Part shown: positions 41,440 to 49,612 of the stretch, piece by piece
Layout of the letters: every line of letters begins with the position of its first letter
How positions within the stretch are numbered: position 1 is the stretch's first letter
Origin: a virus
Strand: one strand, 5' to 3'
DNA: 64,000 bases
IMG/VR virus record: IMGVR_UViG_3300020442_003949
Span: 1 to 64,000 of that record
Notes under the pieces: generated by a model
Told to the model about the DNA's origin: nothing
Seen by the model: only the letters and a program-made list of their open reading frames with translations
Databases searched by the model: none
Program-made: the position numbers and the translations under genes

Positions 41440-42359
41440 TCTGGATCAATTACTTTCTTAGATATCCGTGTAGGATTCATATAAACTGTTTTAAAAAATT
41501 TACTTTGCTTAAAATTTAACGGCTCTCTCGCAATTGGAAGATTCAACTGTTTAATTAACTGTTCCCCAGTAATATGTATTTGATTTTCAAGTTGAGCTAA
41601 TGAAAATTTTTCATATTCTGTAAACCATAAATTGTTCAAATATTGAAAATCTCTTACATTTACGTAATTCCAATTAGAACACATAGTTTTAAACAGACCT
41701 TCTCTAGCGCCCATAATAGCCCAATTACCATTTTCAACATCTGCACCAATCATCAACCATATATATAGTCTGTGTAAATTTTTCCAGTGATTTTCTTTAA
41801 ACTGATCTAATGTAGGTTTAACACCTTGATCAAGTGCCATTTTTACGCCTTCGCGAAATCCTGCTCGCCAAGCTTGATGTGGAGTTGCATTATTATATAT
41901 ATCAGAAAAACAAGAATTCATCTGTATATATTCTACATCCCAACAAAAATCTACTTGAGCATGTGGATTATCTTTATCTGCATTCTCATGAGTTTTCATA
42001 TTTAAAACAAATTCTTTAGGCCAACATTTTACTCCACCATTACCATACATAAGTCCATTTATTACATTATAGCCGCACCATGAAATAACTTTATTTTCTA
42101 ATTCTATATGTTCTTCAAAATCAATTTCCTGCGTTAAAAAATGTTCTCTTATACGATTATCACCATCAATTGTTACAAATCTATCTGTTTCAGATAGATT
42201 TGCACAGGCCTTGTGCGCTGAATCAGAACCTTCTACACCATGCACTCGTTTTGCCCAAGGAATTTTTTTGCACAAATCAGCGTAATTTTGTTCTGCGTTA
42301 GGCTCGTCATAACTTAGAAAAATAACATCATAATCTAAAACTTTAAATTTAGTAGACAT
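41436..42359 (-). CDS. Glycosyltransferase-like protein (FLSYDEPNA type)
   Basis: The ATG at 42359 is preferred because it overlaps the upstream stop by 11 bp; other in-frame starts at 42374 and 42386 are possible. Residues open as VLDYDVIFLSYDEPNAEQNYADLC, then AKRVHGVEGSDSAHKAC and a DxD-type site in FVTIDGDNRIREHFL. This is the same domain as the C-terminal part of 35871-37529, without the repeats. YGNGGVKCWPKEFVL and FREGVKMALDQ continue the similarity. It is probably a GT-A-like sugar transferase. Donor unknown. Confidence 0.65.
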   Translation of the reverse strand: MSTKFKVLDYDVIFLSYDEPNAEQNYADLCKKIPWAKRVHGVEGSDSAHKACANLSETDRFVTIDGDNRIREHFLTQEIDFEEHIELENKVISWCGYNVINGLMYGNGGVKCWPKEFVLNMKTHENADKDNPHAQVDFCWDVEYIQMNSCFSDIYNNATPHQAWRAGFREGVKMALDQGVKPTLDQFKENHWKNLHRLYIWLMIGADVENGNWAIMGAREGLFKTMCSNWNYVNVRDFQYLNNLWFTEYEKFSLAQLENQIHITGEQLIKQLNLPIAREPLNFKQSKFFKTVYMNPTRISKKVIDPE

Positions 42360-42912
42360 ACCCGACTCTTTCATAATTGTAATCAAAAATTTTATTTGTA
42401 TAAATGCTAATCAAACTACCTTCTTTGTTATGTTCAAATTCTTCAGAAAAATCTATAATGAAATAATGTTTTTTTATTAGTTGTTCTAAGTCAACTTGTA
42501 ATTGTTTATAAAGAATATTTGGATTATTAAATTCCGTTACACTAAAAAATAGTTGGAAATTATCTAAAGCAATATTTGTTTTACACTCTACTTCTAATTG
42601 ATCATTAATCAGGAATTTCCAACATACTTCATCACAACTTTGAATTATTGTAATTCCAGATCTATCAATATTTTGTGGAATTTGGTAAAGAATTTGATTT
42701 ATATTTTTAGAGAAAACATCTATTTCATTTTTCTTTTTAAATTCATATATATTTTTTGTTTCATTAAATTCTACAAAAAATTTGTTTGATGATTCTTTTC
42801 CTTCATGAATTAATTTTACATCTTCTATATCTACCTCAACAAAATTCTCCAAAGGCTGAATATTAGTAATAGAAAGAATTTTTCCATTGTCTGGATTAAA
42901 TTTTACAAACAT
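42349..42912 (-). CDS. Hypothetical protein (187 aa)
   Basis: This protein begins MFVKFNPDNGKILSITNIQ, a start I have seen in phage structural or fibre-associated proteins (from memory). It then has long alternating beta strands (EVCWKFLINDQLEVECKT, FQLFFSVTEF) and a charged region EEFEHNKEGSLISIY. It has no cysteine cluster or enzyme motif. It lies between two glycosyltransferase-like genes, 2 bp from one and overlapping the other. A binding or accessory role is possible, but function is unknown. Confidence 0.55.
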   Translation of the reverse strand: MFVKFNPDNGKILSITNIQPLENFVEVDIEDVKLIHEGKESSNKFFVEFNETKNIYEFKKKNEIDVFSKNINQILYQIPQNIDRSGITIIQSCDEVCWKFLINDQLEVECKTNIALDNFQLFFSVTEFNNPNILYKQLQVDLEQLIKKHYFIIDFSEEFEHNKEGSLISIYTNKIFDYNYERVGYVY

Positions 42913-42914
42913 TA

Positions 42915-43739
42915 TTATATTCCTAAATACTTTTCATACGTACTTACAATACTTTCAGTTGCAAAATCATTATTTACATAATGGAATATTCCATCTTGCA
43001 AATAATTACCAATATACAATTTCAAGTCATTTGTAAGATATACTGGAACTTTATCTTGCCAATTATCTTTAACTGATTGCCAATCTTGAACATAGGGTTT
43101 CATATGAACAAATTTTAAAAAATCTACTTTTCTATTTGTTATTTCCGTATCATTATTTAGAATTTTACTTGCAATTGCACAAGTTAAATCCATACTAGGT
43201 TGCTTTGGATAAAATTCTTTACAATATTGACCATAAAAAAGTTCCCAATTTTTTGAAATTAATTCTACCCAAGTAAAAAAATCTTGCGAAGACGGACTTT
43301 TCTTAAAATAATGCAAACCGTTATATAAATTAGGTAAATTATTATATGTAAATGATTTCCTATAATAATCATTAGTGATTAATGTAGATCTATAAGTAAA
43401 AACCTTAGATAAGTAAAATAAATTATAATTTTGAAAAAAATTCCACCACGCATCTAACTGATTTAAAACTAAAATATCAGTATCTAATACAATTGTTTCG
43501 TCATAAGGACTATTGTGATAAATTTTCCATCTATTAAGCACATCATATCTTGAATTATCATGCTCTATCCAAGAAGGTTTTATTACAAAATCAAAAATGC
43601 TTTTATATTTTTTTGGAACTCTTGAATTAGTGATTATTGATATTGGAATTTCTGAATTAATCTTTAAACTAACAGCAGCCAAGCAAGCCTGTTTGACATA
43701 AGAATTACCTTTAGCATAAAATACATATCCTTTAGACAT
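42915..43739 (-). CDS. Glycosyltransferase-like protein (DTD motif, GT8-like)
   Basis: The start is the ATG at 43739, which has AAGGA upstream and overlaps the preceding stop by 8 bp. The protein has an N-terminal nucleotide-binding strand YVFYAKGNSYVKQACLAAVSLK, then ISIITNSRVP, and a DxD in ETIVLDTDILVLNQLDAWW. LYNGLHYFKKS could line the acceptor pocket. The order is that of GT8/GT-A enzymes. The upstream gene (43732-44634) is a diverged paralogue with YDETLLLDTDIV. Acceptor unknown. Confidence 0.7.
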   Translation of the reverse strand: MSKGYVFYAKGNSYVKQACLAAVSLKINSEIPISIITNSRVPKKYKSIFDFVIKPSWIEHDNSRYDVLNRWKIYHNSPYDETIVLDTDILVLNQLDAWWNFFQNYNLFYLSKVFTYRSTLITNDYYRKSFTYNNLPNLYNGLHYFKKSPSSQDFFTWVELISKNWELFYGQYCKEFYPKQPSMDLTCAIASKILNNDTEITNRKVDFLKFVHMKPYVQDWQSVKDNWQDKVPVYLTNDLKLYIGNYLQDGIFHYVNNDFATESIVSTYEKYLGI

Positions 43740-44634
43740 TTTTAAATTCCTTATCAATGCATCTATTTAAACTAAACTTATTCATTACATGAACTGATAA
43801 ACCATTTGTAACTGCTAGTGTATATTCTCCTAAATAATCTTCTTTTTCTAACAAGAATGTTATTTTTTGGTCTTTAATATTGTAACAGATATCTTTATCT
43901 GTAGTATAGTATAACCTTCCTGGCATAGATTTTGCGAAATCACCTTCTGTATAACCATTCATAATATGAATAGCAATACTAAATGCATGATCATTTCTAA
44001 AATAAGATTGATTAATTTGGAAAATTGATCTATAATGATTCCAGTTTTCTTGTATGTGTTGAACTAAATCAAAAAATATTCTATTTTCTTTAGATTTCCG
44101 AAAAAATACTACAGTAGCCCAATAAAATTTAACTCCTATGTCATTTATATACGTAAATTCATTAGATTTTCTGAATAAAGTTAAATCACATGCATCATGA
44201 TAAATTAAAAAATTATTATTTTGCTGAAAACACTGTAAATATTGATCATTACATAAAACAATATCTGTGTCTAATAATAATGTTTCATCATACGGAGAAA
44301 TATCATAAGCTTTTGATCTTAATTGATTTTTAAATTGTAATTTAATTCTAGTTAGGGTGCCATCTCTATAATTTTTATAAAAATGATTTTCTGTTGTGCT
44401 TAATACCGTATTTTCATTATTATTTTTTTCCGACCAAACTACTTCTATAATATTATCAAAAACTTCCTCTGCATCTTGATATTGTTTTTTTAGATATTCT
44501 AAACTATCTGTAACTACTGTTGTAGGTAAATTAAGGTAATATTTTACTTTTTTTGCAAGAAAATATGCCTGTTTTAAATAATCTATTTTTGCATTATTCC
44601 TTGCAAAAAGTAAAATGCCCGCAGATTTATTCAT
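43732..44634 (-). CDS. Glycosyltransferase-like protein (DTD motif, GT8-like)
   Basis: This 300-residue protein opens with GILLFARNNAKIDYLKQAYFLAKKVKYYL. TTVVTDSLEYLK follows, and the DxD motif in SPYDETLLLDTDIVLCND corresponds to that in the adjacent paralogue. The stretch GVKFYWATVVFFRKSKENR resembles the strand holding the acceptor in such enzymes. It overlaps its neighbours by 4-8 bp. It is the first glycosyltransferase-like gene transcribed in the cassette. Confidence 0.68.
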   Translation of the reverse strand: MNKSAGILLFARNNAKIDYLKQAYFLAKKVKYYLNLPTTVVTDSLEYLKKQYQDAEEVFDNIIEVVWSEKNNNENTVLSTTENHFYKNYRDGTLTRIKLQFKNQLRSKAYDISPYDETLLLDTDIVLCNDQYLQCFQQNNNFLIYHDACDLTLFRKSNEFTYINDIGVKFYWATVVFFRKSKENRIFFDLVQHIQENWNHYRSIFQINQSYFRNDHAFSIAIHIMNGYTEGDFAKSMPGRLYYTTDKDICYNIKDQKITFLLEKEDYLGEYTLAVTNGLSVHVMNKFSLNRCIDKEFKNV

Positions 44635-44978
44635 AAATTAACTAAATTTTCTACAGTTCTTTGTTTTTTAATCTGACTATATTCAGTGAGATATTTATTT
44701 GTTGCTCGAAAGTAAACATCTAAGATATCTTTAAAAAAAGACTTTAGATCTTCTATATATATTGGTATATTGTTATCATCTACTAAAATTAATTCATCTT
44801 GATTATTACGAATCATTATATCACAAAAAGAAATTAATTCTTTTGAAACTGTAAATTGACTACCATTTGTATAATATATAGAATTTTGAGCGAATTGCTC
44901 TTGAAATATTTTTGTTTGATTGTGAAGTGTAACCATGTAATTTGAAAAAGCTAATGCTTTCTCTAATTTTTCATCCAT
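44631..44978 (-). CDS. Conserved phage protein (115 aa)
   Basis: This small protein is preceded by a good GGAG ribosome site and a late promoter box at 45000. Its helical sequence (LEKALAFSNYMVTLHNQTK, ELISFCDIMIRNNQ, IEDLKSFFKDILDVYFRATNKYLTEYSQIKKQRTVENLV) resembles a conserved small protein of marine T4-like phages (from memory). It overlaps the first glycosyltransferase-like gene by 4 bp, so the late promoter probably drives the glycan part of the cassette. Confidence 0.7.
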   Translation of the reverse strand: MDEKLEKALAFSNYMVTLHNQTKIFQEQFAQNSIYYTNGSQFTVSKELISFCDIMIRNNQDELILVDDNNIPIYIEDLKSFFKDILDVYFRATNKYLTEYSQIKKQRTVENLVNL

Positions 44979-44999
44979 ACTTCTCCTATAAATGTATTT

Positions 45000-45007
45000 T
45001 ATTTATA
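45000..45007 (-). promoter_or_regulatory. T4-type late promoter box driving the cassette
   Basis: The + strand reads TATTTATA, so the - strand has a perfect TATAAATA 22 bp before the start of 44631-44978. If used, it would transcribe the glycosyltransferase/radical SAM cassette late in infection. Confidence 0.75.
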
Positions 45008-45037
45008 AAAGAGAAATAAAGATGAAAATAACATTGA

Positions 45038-45964
45038 TTAGAAATTACTGTTTGTAATATAAGAAGGCGACGACACTGAAACGTAAGAACCCGAAGCAAT
45101 AAATTCATCTACCGAACAAGTTATAGTACCTTGTACATTTTCATCTTGTGCAGCTCCTAAACCAGTCTGATCTCCAGTATCATTATCTTCTAATCTAACT
45201 TCAAATCCAAGCCTCCAAGCATCAATATTTTCCTTTACTCGCACATATATTGCATTTTCTGCATACACTGCAGCTCCGCCAGTCGAACTGTAAAGATTTG
45301 TATACGATGTAGTTAAGCCTGCATGTGTATTATAATTACAAACAACAGGGTCTGGTGCGTTAGTAACCATAGTTTGCCAGTCTAGAGTTTTTTGTTCAGA
45401 TCCACTATATGAATGCGACAAATTAATTCTTATTTCGCCGCCAGTATTGAAAAAATGTCGTCTTGCTGCAAGAGATCCAAAATCTACTGTAAAAATAAAA
45501 TTTTTCGTTCCATTCCAGCCTGCTGCTAATGAACTAGACCGGACTGATAAATTTGTTGTCATCTGTGAAGTATTCAAACTTACTGTAGGCAAACGATTAG
45601 TTTCTATCTGATTTGTATAATACACATATTGATTATGTGTGTCATTTTCTGATCCATCTGCTGCTCCTGCAGTTATCCAATCTCCTACTGCAATATCTCC
45701 TAAATTAAATGCTGCTGTCGTTTGATGAATCCAGCATTTTTGAATATCAGTTCGTAAATCATCTAGTTGTTGTGCTGTAACAAAATCTCCAACTGAAGGT
45801 TGAGCAGGATAATTACTTGCAACAACTTGTCCGCTTGTTACTGTTTGTCCATAGCCAAAACCGTCATTTGCAGTAGCTGTTCCTAATATTTGGGCTACTT
45901 TGCTTTGCATTGTATTGTAATCTGCAGCATTAATAGATCCGCCCTGTGATACTGTTGCTACCAT
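45038..45964 (-). CDS. Virion structural or tail fibre protein (308 aa)
   Basis: The N-terminus is SQGGSINAADYNTMQSKVAQILG, followed by YGQTVTSGQVVASNYPAQPSVGDFVTAQQLDDLRTDIQKCWIHQT, a layout typical of phage fibre or decoration proteins. The remainder is beta-rich and Asn/Thr/Ser-rich (FTVDFGSLAARRHFFNTGGEIRINLSHSYS). A GGAG ribosome site precedes the ATG, and a late promoter box lies 24 bp upstream. It belongs to the late structural run. Exact location in the virion is unknown. Confidence 0.75.
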   Translation of the reverse strand: MVATVSQGGSINAADYNTMQSKVAQILGTATANDGFGYGQTVTSGQVVASNYPAQPSVGDFVTAQQLDDLRTDIQKCWIHQTTAAFNLGDIAVGDWITAGAADGSENDTHNQYVYYTNQIETNRLPTVSLNTSQMTTNLSVRSSSLAAGWNGTKNFIFTVDFGSLAARRHFFNTGGEIRINLSHSYSGSEQKTLDWQTMVTNAPDPVVCNYNTHAGLTTSYTNLYSSTGGAAVYAENAIYVRVKENIDAWRLGFEVRLEDNDTGDQTGLGAAQDENVQGTITCSVDEFIASGSYVSVSSPSYITNSNF

Positions 45965-45987
45965 TATCGCTCCTTAAATAATATACG

Positions 45988-45995
45988 TATTTATA
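45988..45995 (-). promoter_or_regulatory. T4-type late promoter box before the 308-aa virion gene
   Basis: The + strand reads TATTTATA (TATAAATA on the - strand), 24 bp upstream of the ATG at 45964. It overlaps the stop codon of the upstream fibre gene. Confidence 0.75.
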
Positions 45996-47556
45996 CAATA
46001 ATTTCTATTATTCCTATTTCATCTGAATCATAATCTTCTAAACTTTTACCAATGACACTGCTATACTTATAATCATCCATTTTAACTGTTGTTGCAACAC
46101 CTGACATGTTAGATGTAACTAATATATCACCTTTTCCTATCTTACCTACGACCTTGCAAGGTATGCGACCCCGTAAAGCAACTGTGACTGTTATTCCTTC
46201 TAACTCGCTGTTCATTATATGTGCAGGATTTGTTGAAACAACACCTATTACTTTTGTATCACAATAAGTTTTTGATTCTGTAACTTCAGCTGAGCCACCT
46301 ATGATCATAACAGTACCTGGCTCATAGCCTTTATCGCTAAGATATTTTTCTGCTAAATCCGCATACTGAGCTGCAGTTGCAGTTCCCCTAAATAAATTAG
46401 CATGGATATCGCCTGATATATCTCGAGCAACTACAGAAACGCCAGCAGTTGCTGCAGCATACGCTTGAAAATAATCGGTTACTAGGTTGCTTTGAGCATT
46501 AACGTATTCTACTTTAATCAAATCAGCTTTGTCAGCTGTTCCTTTGAATGCTGTTGCGTACATAGATTGAAATGCATTTGTATCACTTCCTATATCTACA
46601 ACTCTATTACCAGCAGCAACTGGATCAAAAGCAGAGCTATTTGGATCTATCACTAAATTATAGCCTGGTAAGATTTGATTATGTTTTAAACGCACAGGCA
46701 TTCTTATGTCATCATTTGTATCTCTTACTTGGAAAAATACATCATAACCGATTTCATTACCAATGATCGCTTGTTTATCATTTACAATACGCAACCGCAA
46801 ATCATTGTCATTACCAATGCCTATTCCGGTATCATTAAAATTTACTTGTCCATCAAAACTTGCATTCGCTTTTTGCACAAAATTTGACGCATCTGTACCA
46901 CCTAACCTATCTGCATTTGTAGCTGTACCCCACCACCTATGAGCAGTGCTCGTAACTCCACTTGTAGCATTTATAGTATTTTTAAGAGTCAATCCTTCAT
47001 GAATTTTGTCAAACCCTGGATAATCAGTAGCATCTTCTACGCCTATGGTAAAAGTCAACCCACTTATTATATGGACAACCTCATCATCAATAACACTTAC
47101 AATAACAGGACGATTGACTCCGTTGCTATCTCTTATAGTTCTACTTTGGAACTGAGTAATACTATCACCAGTTCCTTGTGGGCCTATCAAAATCCATTCG
47201 GTCCCATTATATGCGTATAACTGTTCATTTTGTGTATCCCACCAAAAATCACCAACAGTTAGCCCTGCAGGGGCTTCTGTTCCAACTTCTGATCCGCCAG
47301 TTGTTCGCCATTTTGTTCCGTCGTAAAATTTAAGTTTGTTATTACCATTATCAAACCAAACTTGTCCACCTATTGCTTTAGGCGGTTCATTTGCTCCTGC
47401 AAAATTTTCAAGCAAAAATACAAAATTTTCATTTTGTATTTCTCCATATCCAGCATAATTTTTTCCAACTAACTTAAGATCTGTAGTTTGATCAATTGTT
47501 CCATCTTCTACTACAGTAAGTTGAGCAGTGTTATACGTATTAATTATATAAGCCAT
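45991..47556 (-). CDS. Tail fibre protein with shared N-terminal module and possible processing domain
   Basis: This is a 521-residue virion protein. Residues ~1-130 form the module shared with the two proteins upstream: VVEDGTIDQTTDLKLVGKNYAGYGE, ENFVFLLENFA, GQVWFDNGNNKLKFYDGTKW and GDFWWDTQNEQLYAYNGTEWILIGPQG. The middle is beta-rich. The C-terminus carries AQYADLAEKYLSDKGYEPGTVMIIGG and a region ending GKGDILVTSNMSGVATTV, like peptidase G2 or intramolecular-chaperone-like tips of phage fibres. Such tips are often cleaved. This is family-level inference. Confidence 0.8.
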   Translation of the reverse strand: MAYIINTYNTAQLTVVEDGTIDQTTDLKLVGKNYAGYGEIQNENFVFLLENFAGANEPPKAIGGQVWFDNGNNKLKFYDGTKWRTTGGSEVGTEAPAGLTVGDFWWDTQNEQLYAYNGTEWILIGPQGTGDSITQFQSRTIRDSNGVNRPVIVSVIDDEVVHIISGLTFTIGVEDATDYPGFDKIHEGLTLKNTINATSGVTSTAHRWWGTATNADRLGGTDASNFVQKANASFDGQVNFNDTGIGIGNDNDLRLRIVNDKQAIIGNEIGYDVFFQVRDTNDDIRMPVRLKHNQILPGYNLVIDPNSSAFDPVAAGNRVVDIGSDTNAFQSMYATAFKGTADKADLIKVEYVNAQSNLVTDYFQAYAAATAGVSVVARDISGDIHANLFRGTATAAQYADLAEKYLSDKGYEPGTVMIIGGSAEVTESKTYCDTKVIGVVSTNPAHIMNSELEGITVTVALRGRIPCKVVGKIGKGDILVTSNMSGVATTVKMDDYKYSSVIGKSLEDYDSDEIGIIEIIV

Positions 47557-47594
47557 TCCATATTACCCCTAGTTTATTAGTTGTATTTACCCTA

Positions 47595-49607
47595 TTAAAC
47601 AACTATTCTATCTACACCTGTACTATTCCAATTAGCCCCATCACTCTGAAATTTATAAATAAATCTGTCAACTATAAATTCAATATTTGTAGTTGAACCA
47701 GAATATGCCGGATTTGCAACAATATCTTGTACAACTGCTACTGTTCCACTATTATCAAAATTCCTAACTGTCACTCTTGATTTTTGCAATACAGCGGTAT
47801 CCTCTTCAGATACTGTTATAGGAAACACTGCTGTAATTTGCCTAATCCTTGTTGCCATAATCTTTACATTTTGCCCAACTAAGGAATTCTCAATTGGTAA
47901 CATGTAATTCATCACTTGCCTTACATTGTCAATCGTTGATGCATAAAATGGCGTGTAATCAGGGTCACCTTCTGCAATCAACCCATTTATGTCTAATGAT
48001 AATAAAATTTCTGCACCATCTACAGCCCTATCTACATATTCTTTATTTGCAGCATCTTTTAAATCTACAGGATCAGCTAAATCGGTAATCCTGTTATGTG
48101 TTGAAAAACTTACTGTGCCTTGTTGTTGCGCTGTTCCATTTGCATCGATTGTTAATCCTGTACCATTAATCCTGCTAATGCTTGCAGAATCTATACTTAC
48201 ATTATCTACAACTAAACTTGTCAGTGTTCCTATATCTGTTAATCCAAGAGCTTGAGTTACACCACTATGTAATTCGTTACTACTTAAAACAGGTGTTCCA
48301 TCTATTTTAAATGCAGGATCTAAATTATTGTTCGTAACAGCTAAATCAATATCTTGATTACTTGTCCACGATAATGTATTTTCTTTCCATAAAAATTCTT
48401 TGTTTCCTTCTGAACATCTTACAATAATTCCTGCATCATCTACTGCTAAATTGTTTCCTTCAATGTTGTCTGCACCTATTGCTAATTCTATATTTTTATC
48501 TTCAATATACAAAATTTGTGAATTAACATACGTAATTTCACCACCAACTATAAGAGATCCATTAACATTAAGATCTCCGCTAAACGATCCATTTGCATTT
48601 ACTGTAAGTTTAGATACTACTTGATCATTCTGTAAAGGAACATTATCAAATATTTTAAGTTCATATTCTGAACTATCTAGCAATAACGCATTCAAAAAAT
48701 AATTTTGATATTGATTATTTTTAAATCGTAATCCATAATCACTGTCTTGCTCTAAATTATCGGCAAAAACTGTAGATCCAAATATTTTTACATTATGGAA
48801 AGGTTTATCTCCAACGCCTATTGTTATTCCTTGACTATTTTTAATAGAGATACTACCAGTAGTTGTACCATTTCCATCTGTAGGTAAAAAATTAACGCTT
48901 GTTTTTTGGACGCCTTGATCATCTAACAAAAATTTTGCATTTATTGCTGTTCCCCTATACCAAAATCCATCAATGGCTGTTTCAGCATTTGCATCTGCTA
49001 AATTAAACCCTTTGTATAATTTTTGACGTTTAGGTTCCTGTGTATCATTAGCATCTACACTTAAACCAGTTATTGCAAATTCTACAGGAATAGTAAACTC
49101 AGCAGGACTATAAATCCCAACTAAAACACCACCTAAAAATAATTTCAATATAGTGCGTGTAACATTTTGTATATCTACTTGACTTGCAGATTCGAAACCT
49201 GTTTTACCTTGCCCTGCATCATAAGTAGGTCCTACTAATGTTAAATCTGATCCATCATACAAATATAATCTATTATTTGCATTATCTATCCAAATATCAC
49301 CAGCAACTAAATTAGTTGGTTGAGAACTGTTTACTATAGTTCCAGTAGCAGACCTAAATGTAACGCCATTAAATATTTTTAATCTCTGATCTTGCTTATC
49401 GTACCATAATTGTCCTGTAAGAGGATTAGGTGGCTGTGATGTACTTGAAAAATTTTCTAAAAGTTTTACAAAATTTTCATTTAACCATTCTCCAAATCCT
49501 TTATAATTCCTACCTATTAGTGTTAAATCGGTGCTACTTGTGTCAATTATTCCATCCGTAAGATCAACCAGTAGTTCACCATCTGTTCTATTAATTCTAT
49601 AACTCAT
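47595..49607 (-). CDS. Tail fibre protein with shared N-terminal module (670 aa)
   Basis: This is a paralogue of 45991-47556 and 49613-51691 in the first ~130 residues: DGELLVDLTDGIIDTSSTDLTLIGRNYKGFGE, ENFVKLLENFSS, GQLWYDKQDQRLKIFNG and GDIWIDNANNRLYLYDGSDLTLVGP. The rest is long, beta-rich and Asn/Asp/Gly-rich, with ITYVNSQILYIEDKNIELAIGADN near residue 360, a pattern common in phage fibre shafts. VDLKDAANKEYVDRAVDGAE near residue 520 is another typical fibre segment. The C-terminal part (after residue 540) is unassigned. It starts 5 bp from the preceding stop. Location in the tail is inferred. Confidence 0.82.
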   Translation of the reverse strand: MSYRINRTDGELLVDLTDGIIDTSSTDLTLIGRNYKGFGEWLNENFVKLLENFSSTSQPPNPLTGQLWYDKQDQRLKIFNGVTFRSATGTIVNSSQPTNLVAGDIWIDNANNRLYLYDGSDLTLVGPTYDAGQGKTGFESASQVDIQNVTRTILKLFLGGVLVGIYSPAEFTIPVEFAITGLSVDANDTQEPKRQKLYKGFNLADANAETAIDGFWYRGTAINAKFLLDDQGVQKTSVNFLPTDGNGTTTGSISIKNSQGITIGVGDKPFHNVKIFGSTVFADNLEQDSDYGLRFKNNQYQNYFLNALLLDSSEYELKIFDNVPLQNDQVVSKLTVNANGSFSGDLNVNGSLIVGGEITYVNSQILYIEDKNIELAIGADNIEGNNLAVDDAGIIVRCSEGNKEFLWKENTLSWTSNQDIDLAVTNNNLDPAFKIDGTPVLSSNELHSGVTQALGLTDIGTLTSLVVDNVSIDSASISRINGTGLTIDANGTAQQQGTVSFSTHNRITDLADPVDLKDAANKEYVDRAVDGAEILLSLDINGLIAEGDPDYTPFYASTIDNVRQVMNYMLPIENSLVGQNVKIMATRIRQITAVFPITVSEEDTAVLQKSRVTVRNFDNSGTVAVVQDIVANPAYSGSTTNIEFIVDRFIYKFQSDGANWNSTGVDRIVV

Positions 49608-49612
49608 TATAA

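Noticed and set aside
47584-47591. TATTTACC on the + strand as a late box for 45991-47556
   Set aside because: It differs from the late box at two of eight positions, which is too weak to call in such AT-rich sequence.
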